Positions 53,241-61,431 of a stretch of DNA of 64,000 bases are shown piece after piece. The position numbers and the translations under genes are program-made. The DNA is from an uncultured Bacteroidales bacterium. Its GTDB lineage: Bacteria > Bacteroidota > Bacteroidia > Bacteroidales > Muribaculaceae. A model generated the notes under the pieces. The model was not told where the DNA came from. It was given only the letters and a program-made list of their open reading frames with translations, and did not search any database. Each line of letters starts with the position of its first letter. The stretch's first letter is position 1. The stretch spans positions 124,001 to 188,000 of the forward strand of contig CASENC010000049.1 in NCBI GenBank assembly GCA_949289215.1, read 5' to 3'.

Positions 53241-54583
53241 TGCCGGGTGAGATTTCGCAGGTCAATTTGAAATTTGGCAAAGAACAGCACTCCTGCAAGA
53301 AGCAGTGCCACGGCAAATGACAGGTAGATGCCCACGATGCCCATGCCGCAAGGGAATGCCAACAAATAGTCAAGTGGCAGGCCTACAATCAGGTAGGCGA
53401 TGATGGCTGTGATCATCATCGGCCGCACATCGGTGATACCGCGCAAGGCGTTGGCGTAAGTGACTTGCAGAGCATCGCCCACCTGGTAAAGCATAAGCGG
53501 TGGTATGACCAACATGGCCACGGCAATCACGGCAACGTCGTCGGTGAACAGCCTGATGACCGGTTCGCCGAGGAAGAAGAACAGCAGGCAGGCCGTTGCG
53601 GCGCAGGCCATGATTATGTGCAGCCCTGCCACCGAGCAGTTTCGTATTTGGGTGATGTCGCCGTTGCCGTAATATCCGGCAATTTTTATCGACATGCTTG
53701 CTCCGAGGCTGTAATATACCATGAAACCTATGGTGCTGATGCTGAGCATGATTTGGTAGGCGGCAAGCGGTATTTCGCCAAGCCAGCCTATCATGATTGA
53801 TGCAAATGAGAAAATACCTGTTTCAAGCCCCATCTGCACGGCTATGGGCCAGGATGTGGCAAAAATATTGCTTGAAATTCTTGAGTCGATGTCGCCATGC
53901 CTGATGCCTTGCACATATGCGGCATAGCGGTGCGAACGTGATAAGACTATAATGTAGGCGGCGGCCATTGCCACACGGGCGGCAAGCGTGCTCAGCCCGG
54001 CTCCGAGTAATCCTAATTCGGGGAAGCCGAAGTTGCCGTATATGGTCAAATAATTAAGCAGTATGTTCAGCAGGTTGCCGCCGATGATAATCCACATCGA
54101 CAGGCGCGTGTTGCCGATGCCGTCGGTAAACTGGCGCAGTGTGTTGACAAGCAGCATTGGCACCATCGAGGCGAGCAATACCAGGTAGTAGGGCTTGATG
54201 AGTGGAATCAGGTTGGCCGGTTGGTTCATTTTTTCCACGTTGAAATATATAAGCAACATTGCCAGCCCTACGGCTATGCCGAATGCCATGTTGAGCAAAA
54301 TGGCATTTTTCACAATTGCACCCACTCCCCGCCGGTCACCGCGTGCATTGGTGGCGCTGACGATGGGTGTCAGCCCGTAAGAGAATCCCATGCACAGCAC
54401 GGTCATGAAGTTCATTATATTGTTGACAAACGATGCCGCTGCCAGCGATTCGGTGGTGTAATGTCCCACCATGAAAGTGTCGGCAAATCCTGTCATTATC
54501 ATGCCAAGCTGCCCGAGCAGCAACGGCAGCCCCAACGTGGCTATTTGCCTGTAGTGTCTGATATATGTCGATAGGTATTTCAT
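53237..54583 (-). CDS. MATE family efflux transporter
   Basis: An inner-membrane multidrug/toxin antiporter of 448 residues with about 12 hydrophobic segments in two related halves. The family patterns are LGLPLLLGQLGMIMTGFADTFMVGHYTTESLAAASFVNNI in the first half, GLSTLAARVAM, and MGLETGIFSFASIMIGWLGEIPLAAYQI in the second. It exchanges drug or metabolite for Na+ or H+; the substrate is unknown. The stop overlaps the GTG start of the DUF2752 gene, and the YitT gene follows. It starts about 60 bases after the YhhN stop on the same strand. Confidence 0.93.
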   Translation of the reverse strand: MKYLSTYIRHYRQIATLGLPLLLGQLGMIMTGFADTFMVGHYTTESLAAASFVNNIMNFMTVLCMGFSYGLTPIVSATNARGDRRGVGAIVKNAILLNMAFGIAVGLAMLLIYFNVEKMNQPANLIPLIKPYYLVLLASMVPMLLVNTLRQFTDGIGNTRLSMWIIIGGNLLNILLNYLTIYGNFGFPELGLLGAGLSTLAARVAMAAAYIIVLSRSHRYAAYVQGIRHGDIDSRISSNIFATSWPIAVQMGLETGIFSFASIMIGWLGEIPLAAYQIMLSISTIGFMVYYSLGASMSIKIAGYYGNGDITQIRNCSVAGLHIIMACAATACLLFFFLGEPVIRLFTDDVAVIAVAMLVIPPLMLYQVGDALQVTYANALRGITDVRPMMITAIIAYLIVGLPLDYLLAFPCGMGIVGIYLSFAVALLLAGVLFFAKFQIDLRNLTRQ

Positions 54584-54640
54584 AATTGCGGCTGCAAAAT
54601 TACTAAATGCGCCGTTTAACCCCCAAAAAATAATTGTGTT

Positions 54641-55300
54641 TTATGCCTTCCTGTGCGTTTTCAGGTCGGCTGCTTTTATGAACAGCAGCAATTGTCCGGT
54701 GTAGTATGGTATTATATTAAGGTATGTGTAATATTCCACCGGAGATACGAATTTGTTCCATGCAAGTATCAAGTCGGAGATGACAAACAGGCAGGCGCCT
54801 GTGGTATATAACAGGCTGCCTTGCAGCATTGCGGTGAAAAGCATTGCAGCGATTGCGGCGGTATAAAATATCACGCCGGCAAGTAATATCCCGGGGTGTG
54901 CTTCGGGGATTATCTTTAGCAGCACAAGGATTACCGTCAAGGCCACCGTGATTGCGGCCGTGATATATGTGATTGGCTTCCTCGCGGAGGTATTTCCATG
55001 CAATAATCTGCCTGTAAAGAATATTATCATGGAAACGTGTGTGGCTGCAAAGAAACCCAGTTGCAGCATGAAGTTTCCTGCAGCTCCGGCCATGTCGCCA
55101 AAGGCCGAGAATAACATGGCAAGGCTCATCGGCACCGGCAGCAGCAGGAATGAGAACAGTGCGAGAGACAGTACCGGGAAACTTATCTTATATTGCACTT
55201 CGGCCGGGGAAAGGTATATTGCCACCATTATTGCATATGCAATGATTGCAATTGATGCCGTCATCGCTTTATTGCTTTGCGATATATTGTTGCCAAACAT
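54641..55300 (-). CDS. YhhN/TMEM86 family membrane protein (lysoplasmalogenase-like)
   Basis: An integral membrane protein of 219 residues with about eight hydrophobic segments. Family features are FSAFGDMAGAAGNFMLQLGFFAATHVSMIIFFTGRL in the N-terminal half and GACLFVISDLILAWNKFVSPVEYYTYLNIIPYYTGQLLLF near the C-terminus; the Asp residues in these segments are the ones thought to be catalytic in the family. Members hydrolyse the vinyl ether of lysoplasmalogens, but bacterial activity is known for few. The ATG at 55300 is chosen because the part upstream has no protein-like features; the frame is open to 55402. Confidence 0.85.
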   Translation of the reverse strand: MFGNNISQSNKAMTASIAIIAYAIMVAIYLSPAEVQYKISFPVLSLALFSFLLLPVPMSLAMLFSAFGDMAGAAGNFMLQLGFFAATHVSMIIFFTGRLLHGNTSARKPITYITAAITVALTVILVLLKIIPEAHPGILLAGVIFYTAAIAAMLFTAMLQGSLLYTTGACLFVISDLILAWNKFVSPVEYYTYLNIIPYYTGQLLLFIKAADLKTHRKA

Positions 55301-55344
55301 TTTTAAGACTTTATTAGTGCGTGTGTAGGGGGTGGGTAAAATCA

Positions 55345-55377
55345 GCAGGGTATGCCATTGCGCGTGGCATACCCTGC
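55345..55377 (-). terminator. Hairpin after the ROK kinase gene
   Basis: GCAGGGTATGCCA pairs perfectly with TGGCATACCCTGC around 7 bases. A short T-run (GATTTTA) follows on the minus strand. It separates the kinase from the YhhN unit. Confidence 0.75.
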
Positions 55378-55433
55378 TTGTTTTGTCTGTAAATGTGCAC
55401 ACATCTCACACATGAGGGAGTGCGCCCAGCCTT

Positions 55434-56429
55434 TTATTGCTTGTCGGCAGCGGGAGATGCAGCGGCCGGCATGGGTTTCACTTCCCAGCCCAGTGCGCTC
55501 GCGCCCAGCACGGCGGCGTCGCTGTCTTTCAGTTCCGAGATGAGCAGGCGCACTTTGCCGCGGTATATACTAAGCATATTTTGCTCCATGGCGTTCTTTA
55601 TGGGTTTCATCAGCAGGTCCCCGCTCTTGGTGAGGCCGCCGAAGAGGATTATGGCCTCGGGGCTTGAGAATGCCACGAAGTCGGCCAGTGCCTCGCCCAG
55701 AATTTTGCCTGTGTATTCAAAAATGTCGTTGGCAAGCTTGTCGCCGGCTATGGCTGCGTCATACACGTCCTTCGATGTTATTTCCTCGATTTGCAGGTTG
55801 CGCAGCAGCGACGGCTCGGTGCGTATTTCCAGGAACTCGCGGGCTGTGCGTGCAACGCCTGTTGCCGAGCAGTAGGTTTCCAGGCAGCCTGTGCGTCCGC
55901 AGCCGCAAGTGCGCCCGTTGTTGCGTTTCACTATTACGTGTCCCAGCTCGCCGGCAAAGCCGTCGTGTCCGTAAACCAGTTGCCCGTTAATCACGATTCC
56001 GCTGCCCACGCCAGTGCCCAAGGTAATCATTATGAAATCCTTGATACCGCGAGCTGCACCATATGTCATCTCGCCTATGGCTGCGGCATTGGCGTCGTTG
56101 GTAATGGCGCACGGTATGCCGAATTTGTTGCTTATCAGGTTGGCGAGTGGTATCGGGGTAGGCCAGGGCAGGTTCACGCCGTCCTCGATGGTGCCGGTGT
56201 AATAGTTGGCGTTGGGTGCGCCTATGCCTATGCCGTGGATTTTGTCAACAGCGTCGTTGGCCACGATGATGCGTGTCAGTTCGGTGTAAAGCTCGTCGAT
56301 GTAATCGTTTATGTCGCTGTGCTTTGCTGTTTTTATCGAACTCGTGGCTATCACGTTGCCGCGAGCGTCAACTATTCCAAACACGGTGTTGGTGCCACCC
56401 ATGTCGATACCTATAACGTAAGGTTTCAT
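55434..56429 (-). CDS. ROK family sugar kinase (glucokinase-like)
   Basis: A cytoplasmic kinase of 331 residues. The N-terminal phosphate-binding loop YVIGIDMGGTNTVFGIVD, ITNDANAAAIGEMTYGAARG (catalytic Asp), TLGTGVGSGIVINGQLVYG, and the ROK zinc motif in TCGCGRTGCLETYCS are all visible. It probably phosphorylates glucose, or an N-acetyl-hexosamine. Supplying glucose from glycogen (45669-50387) or GlcNAc from the GH18 locus downstream are both possible. It is the last leftward gene before the inverted-repeat segment. Confidence 0.9.
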   Translation of the reverse strand: MKPYVIGIDMGGTNTVFGIVDARGNVIATSSIKTAKHSDINDYIDELYTELTRIIVANDAVDKIHGIGIGAPNANYYTGTIEDGVNLPWPTPIPLANLISNKFGIPCAITNDANAAAIGEMTYGAARGIKDFIMITLGTGVGSGIVINGQLVYGHDGFAGELGHVIVKRNNGRTCGCGRTGCLETYCSATGVARTAREFLEIRTEPSLLRNLQIEEITSKDVYDAAIAGDKLANDIFEYTGKILGEALADFVAFSSPEAIILFGGLTKSGDLLMKPIKNAMEQNMLSIYRGKVRLLISELKDSDAAVLGASALGWEVKPMPAAASPAADKQ

Positions 56430-56509
56430 GATTTTAAGTTTTAAATTTATGTTATTATGATTATTACTCAAAATAAGTGAACTGCCCGCGCAGTGGGCAT
56501 AATCTGCGC

Positions 56510-56517
56510 AAAGTTAA
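56510..56517 (-). promoter_or_regulatory. Candidate -7 box of the ROK kinase gene
   Basis: Minus strand TAACTTTG, about 80 bases before the ATG. A dyad TGCCC-N7-GGGCA (56484-56500) lies between the two, a possible operator. The -33 region is weak. Nothing else is seen in 56518-56859. Confidence 0.45.
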
Positions 56518-56895
56518 TAAAATTAGAGTAAAACAAGGTAAAATAGTGCAATTATTTTTCGCGACAGTACCGTGGACGGCGGTTTATTACACGCAAAAAA
56601 CGGTCGGCGGAATATAGTAAATGGCGGTAGGTGTGGCTCAGGGCTTTGTTCGGGTGCTGTGCTGCCTGGGGCATTTTTATGGGAAGAATGAAAAAAAGTC
56701 GGCTGACACTTGTGCGGGCAGCCGACTAATTACCACTATAAAACAATAGCACGTCTCCTTTTTATTAATGGTCAGTTTAGTTTGTCCTTTCTATTTCTTA
56801 CAAGAGTATTTTATTAGGTTTGTGTAACCGCTTTTGTTTCTGTTTTTTTCATCACCGACCCGTCTCTGCGCAAGAGACGGATTGATTTTCAAGTA

Positions 56896-56929
56896 CAAAT
56901 ATAGTCAATCTTTTGTCAAAATCAGCAAA
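56896..56929 (-). promoter_or_regulatory. Outward promoter at the left end of the segment
   Basis: Minus strand TTTG (56929-56926), 22 bp, TATATTTG (56903-56896). The spacing is one base over the usual 19-21. Confidence 0.4.
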
Positions 56930-57152
56930 TTAAAACAGTTTTTTATCAGCAATCTTTCTAATCCGTCTCTGCGCAAGAGATGGATTGATAGGCACATATA
57001 TAATATTCGACAAATCAACAAAATAAGCGATTTTTATAAACATTGATTAACATCCGTAATTAATAATGTACACATTATTATATAGGGGGCAACTTGCTAC
57101 ATGATGCGATTACGTTAAAATACTGATTCTTTGAATAAAAATCTCTATTCTG

Positions 57153-57185
57153 TTTGTAGTTTTTGCCAAAGATTGACTATATTTG
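57153..57185 (+). promoter_or_regulatory. Outward promoter at the right end, driving the GH18 locus
   Basis: TTTG (57153-57156), 21 bp, TATATTTG (57178-57185). The -7 box is inside the right repeat; the -33 box is just inside the segment. The mRNA would start near 57192. Confidence 0.7.
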
Positions 57186-57323
57186 TACCTGAAAATCAAT
57201 CCGTCTCTTACGCAGAGAGGAATGAGTGGAGTTAATCCGCTGATGCTTAGTGAGATATGCGTGCGCTATGTGAGAAGTGGACATAAACCGATGAAACTAT
57301 TGAAAACTATCGCCCATGGGGTG

Positions 57324-57394
57324 GCATCCGGGGTCGGCGAATGCCGATGCGCAGCGGCGCATTTACGGGGACGGGCCGCGAAAACGGGATGCCA
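57324..57394 (+). promoter_or_regulatory. Structured GC-rich leader before the GH18 locus
   Basis: GGCATCC (57324-57330) pairs with GGATGCC (57388-57394) and closes at least two hairpins: TCGGC-GAAT-GCCGA (57335-57348) and TGCGC-AGCG-GCGCA (57349-57362). A third stem around 57366-57382 is less clear. This GC-rich block is in an AT-rich intergenic region, inside the leader of the downstream gene, 53 bases before its ATG. It may be a regulatory RNA element; I know of no named family that fits. Confidence 0.4.
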
Positions 57395-57447
57395 GCCGGG
57401 CATGAAAATGAAATAACAAACCAAACAAACTAAAAACAAACAAAATC

Positions 57448-58557
57448 ATGAAAAAAGGTTTACTCTTAACAACCGCAGCCCTTTGCGCACTTGGCGCAAT
57501 GGCACAAACCGATTACGCACCAGAAAACTGGCGTTACAATGACATGCAACCGGGTTCAGCCGAGGGTCTTTTCATTAGGGAACTGGCTTCGACTGAAGCT
57601 AACGCAAAGGCTCCGTTCCGCGCAGCCGACAATGGCAAGGGTGGAATAGTTGCCATCTCGTGGGGTGGCGAAAGTGCAGCAGGAACAGTGACAAGCGACT
57701 ACAATTCAATAGATCAAAAAGACAAGGATGCTTTTGAGTCGTTCTACCAGTCGAGCCGTATCGTAGCAACCAACTTGGTGAATATCGAAACCCAAGAAAG
57801 CACACCAGAGAACTTGTTCTGTATCATAGGCAAAAACGCCACTAGCACTTATCCTGGTGGACAGGCTGCAACTGTTTCGTTCCCCGAACTGCAATTGATG
57901 TGGCTCAGCGGCAATGAAAATTCTACAACTCCGTTGCAATTAGGCAAGAATTACCGCTTGACTATCGATTACAGGGTAATACACAACGATCCTGCGTTTA
58001 CAGGTAATATTAATGTTACCATTGCAACATCGGCATACGATGGCATTGACCAAAATACAGGTCTAGGCAACGGAGGCTACCGTCAGGCAGATCTGCCAGT
58101 ATATGGCTCATATCCTGATGATTGGAATCGTGGCGTATTCGACATTATGCTGTTTGACAATGTTGATGCCTCTTACAAGGAATTACCCTTTGCTGTAAAG
58201 ATGAACGTTAAGTTTTGGGATAACGCAGTGGTTCTGCTTCGCTCGATGAAACTTGAGATGATTGATGAGATAGATAGCAGCAATGTTCCTGCTAATGTTA
58301 ACGATTATCCCGACTATGTTGACCAGCCCGAATCTTCTTCGGTTGAGCAACTCGACATCAAGGACAGCGGCGTTATATTTGCAGAAAATGGCGCAATCAC
58401 CGTTATCGATGCCGACGCAGCTATCGAAGTTTACAACATAGCAGGCGCAAAGGTTGCAACTGTTGCAGCTCCTTCTACCGTTGAGACTATCGACCTCGAC
58501 ATGAACGGCGTGTTCGTGGTTAAGGTTGGCGAAAAGGTACAAAAGGTTATTTTGTAA
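57448..58557 (+). CDS. Exported surface protein with C-terminal sorting-like domain
   Basis: A secreted protein of 369 residues; the signal peptide ends at GAMAQ (residue 19). I cannot name the main domain: the central part (about 70-290) is beta-rich with LGKNYRLTIDYRVIHN and FTGNINVTIATSAYDG, which resembles a carbohydrate-binding jelly-roll, with a conserved-looking WNRGVFDIMLFDNVDA. The last about 70 residues (IKDSGVIFAENGAITVIDADAAIEVYNIAGAKVATV ... GVFVVKVGEKVQKVIL) match the C-terminal domain used by the type IX secretion system or its relatives. First gene of the GH18 locus. Confidence 0.65.
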   Translation: MKKGLLLTTAALCALGAMAQTDYAPENWRYNDMQPGSAEGLFIRELASTEANAKAPFRAADNGKGGIVAISWGGESAAGTVTSDYNSIDQKDKDAFESFYQSSRIVATNLVNIETQESTPENLFCIIGKNATSTYPGGQAATVSFPELQLMWLSGNENSTTPLQLGKNYRLTIDYRVIHNDPAFTGNINVTIATSAYDGIDQNTGLGNGGYRQADLPVYGSYPDDWNRGVFDIMLFDNVDASYKELPFAVKMNVKFWDNAVVLLRSMKLEMIDEIDSSNVPANVNDYPDYVDQPESSSVEQLDIKDSGVIFAENGAITVIDADAAIEVYNIAGAKVATVAAPSTVETIDLDMNGVFVVKVGEKVQKVIL

Positions 58558-58569
58558 AGACATCAAGCC

Positions 58570-58600
58570 GAGGGTGTGCCAAGGAAACCGGCGCACCCTC
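58570..58600 (+). terminator. Hairpin after the first gene of the GH18 locus
   Basis: GAGGGTGTGCC pairs with GGCGCACCCTC (one G-U) around 9 bases. It lacks a T-run, so it may only protect the 3' end or reduce read-through. Confidence 0.5.
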
Positions 58601-58613
58601 CCTCCATATCAGG

Positions 58614-58660
58614 CAATGTTATTTTGGTCGTAGAGTCCCCTGTGAGCCAAAATAACATTG
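58614..58660 (+). terminator. Perfect 14-bp inverted repeat before the GH18 gene
   Basis: CAATGTTATTTTGG pairs exactly with CCAAAATAACATTG around 19 bases. TTTC follows. It could be an attenuator or partial terminator, so that the GH18 and SusC genes are expressed differently from the first gene. Confidence 0.5.
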
Positions 58661-58702
58661 TTTCTTAAACAAAAAACAAACCTATACAAACCCTATTTAC
58701 TT

Positions 58703-61345
58703 ATGAGAAAGATTTTGGCTTGCGGTGCCATGCTGGCGGCCATGACCGTCGGGGCATACGCACAGACCACCAACATGGCCATCAGCAACGCCGATGGCGC
58801 AGGCCGCGCCGAGGCGTTCACCATTACCGAACTCGACGGGGCCACGGGTGCCACGTTCCAAATGTGGCTTAAACCTACGGCATGGACTGCCGCCACACTT
58901 ATCGGGCAGGACAACTTCTCGGTGGAGACTACTGCCGACGGCAAGGTGCAGGTGAGCGTGGGCGACAAAACCGCCACCATCACTTCCGATGCGCTTGCCC
59001 TGAACACATGGGCGCAGCTGACCATTACAGTTGACCAAGGCACAGTGTCGGCATACGTCAACAACGTAGCTGCCACAGTCGCTGGCGACCTGCCAACGAC
59101 GTTCGCCGCTACGGCATCCTCGTTCGATGCCGCCAACTGCGTAATCGCCGAGGGATTCCGCGGCGAGATGGACGAGATACGCGTGTGGAGCCGCGCACTC
59201 GCACAAGAGGATTTTTTCTGGCAAAACACTGTGAACAAGTGGAACGAAAACTACGACGCGCTCGCCGCCTACTGGAAATGCGACCAGAAGGGGCTTGACG
59301 CAAACTTATATGACTACCGCCATGGCAACACTGGGCTGCACCACAACGCCGCCCTGACTGGCATCACCAAGGTGGCAGTTGACGACAACGCGGCATTCAA
59401 GTACCGCGTGGTGACGGGCTATGTTCCTAGCTTGATGCGCTTTACCGACCGCATCAACATCAACCGCGATATGTTCCTGCTCACCAACGACGTCATCACC
59501 CTGTCGGCCAAGGTGCAGGCAGATGGAACGCTCTTGGCTGAATATCCCGACAACTCGGCCACGCCGACCAACGTGGAGCAGCTTGCCGAGTGGGAAGGCC
59601 GCAATGGCGTTATGTCGTTCAAGGGTGCAGGCTCGCAAATGGTGGCTGGCCAAAGTTGCATACCATACGACCCGACTGCAGGTAGCGGACTTGAAGGCTC
59701 TCCATACGCCTCTATTATGAGTTGGGTGTATATCGACCAATGGAACGAAGGGGCGGAGCTGCTTTCGGATTATGTTGATGCCGACAATTATATTATTATA
59801 AAATTCGGTTCCGAGTCCGACAAAGAGATTGTTGTTGATGTGTGCGGAACCGTGGCTACTTTGAAAAATCAAATAGAGGTAGGCAAGTGGCAATATGTAG
59901 GCGTTTATATTTCTCCTATGAGAGGTGAATTAACAGGGCGTTATTTCAACCCTATAAAGATAGGTATCGGAGAATATGACGAAAACGGAGAATTCCAATC
60001 TCAGATACACGATAAGATCGGCAGTAAGACTGTAGAACTTAGTGGGACTGGAATGGATATGACTACGTTGCCAGATTTTAGGAATGCCACTTTGACGATA
60101 GGCAAGGATTTCGCAGGTAAACTTGATGAATTTATGGTATGGGGAGCCGGAGGAGGTGCCGGCGACCGTTCGGGCTCGATTGCCAACGACGCAACCACCG
60201 AGTACCAGTGGAACGTGGGCAACTGGAACAACATATTTCTGTGCGCATACTACAAGGGCGACGACCCCGAGAACGTGGGCCGCGACTGGCAGAGCCTCAA
60301 GGAGATGGCCAATATTATGCGCGGCTACTACCAGGGGCATGAAGGCGCGAAGATACGCCTGGGCATCATATCGAGCCTGCCCAACAGCGGCTGGAAACAG
60401 GTACTTAACGACGATGCCAACCTTGACCGTTTCATAGCATCGGCCAAGGAGCTTGTGAAGGACTTCGACGGGCTCGACGTTGACCTTGAATGGGCCGTGG
60501 AAGGCAATTACTGGGCACGCTACAACCACATAGTGGGCCGCCTGGCCGACGAGGTGATGGCCGATTACCCCGACAAGCTGTTCACCGTTTCGCTGCATGC
60601 CTACAGCTATGCCGGTTTCGACATGGACCTGCTCGACAAGGTTGACTACTTCACCATGCAGATTTACGACTGGGACCTCTCGATGGAGACTTACCGCAGC
60701 GTTTACGACCAGTTCAAGGGCGTTGGCTTTACCGACGACAAGTTGCTGCTCTCCTACCCGGTACTGGTGTATGGCAACTCTAACTACAAGGGCCTGATAG
60801 GCGGTTACAAGGACCTCTTCGAGAAGTGGGGCATGACCGACGAGACTTGGGACCCGAGCCAGAACAGCTGGACATACGGCGGAACCACCTATTACTACGA
60901 CGGCATGGACCGCATGAGGGAAAAACAGCAGTTCATCATCGACAACGACCTGCGCGGCACCATGTACTTCGACATGGGCAACGACTTGCGCGTTGATGAC
61001 CCCAAGAGCATGATACGCCAGCAGAACGAGGTGATATCGGCCAACGTTGACACCGTGATAACTAACATCGACATGAAGCCGAGCGGCGTGCGCAACATCG
61101 CCGCTACCAAGCGCGCCGAGCTGTTCACAACCGTGCAGGACGGTGGCAACATTACCGTGACACTTGCCGACGCAGCTGAGCCTGCCACGCTGGCAGTGTA
61201 TGCCGTTGACGGGCGCACCGTGCTGTCGCAGCCGCTTGCTGCCAAGCGCACCACCGTCGAGGCCGACGGACTCACGCGCGGCGTTTACCTGCTGAGTGTG
61301 GTGCAGGGCGGCGAGGAACACACCGTGAAGATAGTGATGAGATAA
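58703..61345 (+). CDS. Secreted GH18 glycoside hydrolase with LamG-like domains and C-terminal sorting domain
   Basis: A secreted multidomain protein of 880 residues. After a signal peptide (about 1-21, ending AYAQ) come a LamG/concanavalin-like domain (about 25-185), a second one (about 255-495), a GH18 barrel (about 510-775) with the motif DFDGLDVDLEW (DxxDxDxE, Glu as acid), and a C-terminal sorting-like domain (about 805-880, TLAVYAVDGRTVLSQPL to GVYLLSVVQGGEEHTVKIVMR). GH18 members cut beta-1,4-GlcNAc bonds (chitinase or endo-beta-N-acetylglucosaminidase). The start ATG at 58703 precedes the signal; the frame is open a little upstream. The second LamG-like region has much lower GC content (about 59760-60145) than its flanks. 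Confidence 0.85.
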   Translation: MRKILACGAMLAAMTVGAYAQTTNMAISNADGAGRAEAFTITELDGATGATFQMWLKPTAWTAATLIGQDNFSVETTADGKVQVSVGDKTATITSDALALNTWAQLTITVDQGTVSAYVNNVAATVAGDLPTTFAATASSFDAANCVIAEGFRGEMDEIRVWSRALAQEDFFWQNTVNKWNENYDALAAYWKCDQKGLDANLYDYRHGNTGLHHNAALTGITKVAVDDNAAFKYRVVTGYVPSLMRFTDRININRDMFLLTNDVITLSAKVQADGTLLAEYPDNSATPTNVEQLAEWEGRNGVMSFKGAGSQMVAGQSCIPYDPTAGSGLEGSPYASIMSWVYIDQWNEGAELLSDYVDADNYIIIKFGSESDKEIVVDVCGTVATLKNQIEVGKWQYVGVYISPMRGELTGRYFNPIKIGIGEYDENGEFQSQIHDKIGSKTVELSGTGMDMTTLPDFRNATLTIGKDFAGKLDEFMVWGAGGGAGDRSGSIANDATTEYQWNVGNWNNIFLCAYYKGDDPENVGRDWQSLKEMANIMRGYYQGHEGAKIRLGIISSLPNSGWKQVLNDDANLDRFIASAKELVKDFDGLDVDLEWAVEGNYWARYNHIVGRLADEVMADYPDKLFTVSLHAYSYAGFDMDLLDKVDYFTMQIYDWDLSMETYRSVYDQFKGVGFTDDKLLLSYPVLVYGNSNYKGLIGGYKDLFEKWGMTDETWDPSQNSWTYGGTTYYYDGMDRMREKQQFIIDNDLRGTMYFDMGNDLRVDDPKSMIRQQNEVISANVDTVITNIDMKPSGVRNIAATKRAELFTTVQDGGNITVTLADAAEPATLAVYAVDGRTVLSQPLAAKRTTVEADGLTRGVYLLSVVQGGEEHTVKIVMR

Positions 61346-61364
61346 AATAACAAACCTAACGGGA

Positions 61365-61403
61365 GAGGCATCAAAGACGCGGCTGCCGCAGCCTTGATGC
61401 CTC
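61365..61403 (+). terminator. Hairpin between the GH18 and SusC genes
   Basis: GAGGCATCAA pairs exactly with TTGATGCCTC; GCGG/CCGC inside. There is no strong T-run, so it may reduce rather than stop transcription. Confidence 0.5.
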
Positions 61404-61431
61404 CCCTCTTAAACAACCTAAAAACAACAAC

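Larger units (their letters stand above)
56860..57220. mobile_element. Segment bounded by ~60-bp inverted repeats with outward promoters
   Basis: Left repeat (56860-56920) and right repeat (57160-57220, inverted) agree at roughly nine of ten positions. Each holds, from the outside in, a hairpin (CCGTCTCT-GCGCA-AGAGACGG or a variant), ATTGATTTTC, and then CAAATATAGTCAATC, whose outward reading contains TATATTTG. A third hairpin copy (56963-56983) lies inside, in direct orientation to the left one. No ORF of note and no target-site duplication was found. It may be an invertible promoter segment or a non-autonomous mobile element. Confidence 0.7.

Noticed and set aside
56834..57046. 70-codon open frame across the repeat segment
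   Set aside because: It reads through two copies of the hairpin repeat, and its repeated residues (for example RLCARDGLIF) come from the repeat itself.
56860..57220. Possible short CRISPR array (three repeats)
   Set aside because: Copies are in mixed orientation and unequally spaced, with no cas genes nearby.
57183..57416. 77-codon open frame between the repeat segment and the GH18 locus
   Set aside because: It starts inside the right repeat at the promoter and covers the structured leader; no protein-like features.
59930..61321. 463-codon open frame antisense to the GH18 gene
   Set aside because: No protein features; explained by codon bias of the GH18 gene.
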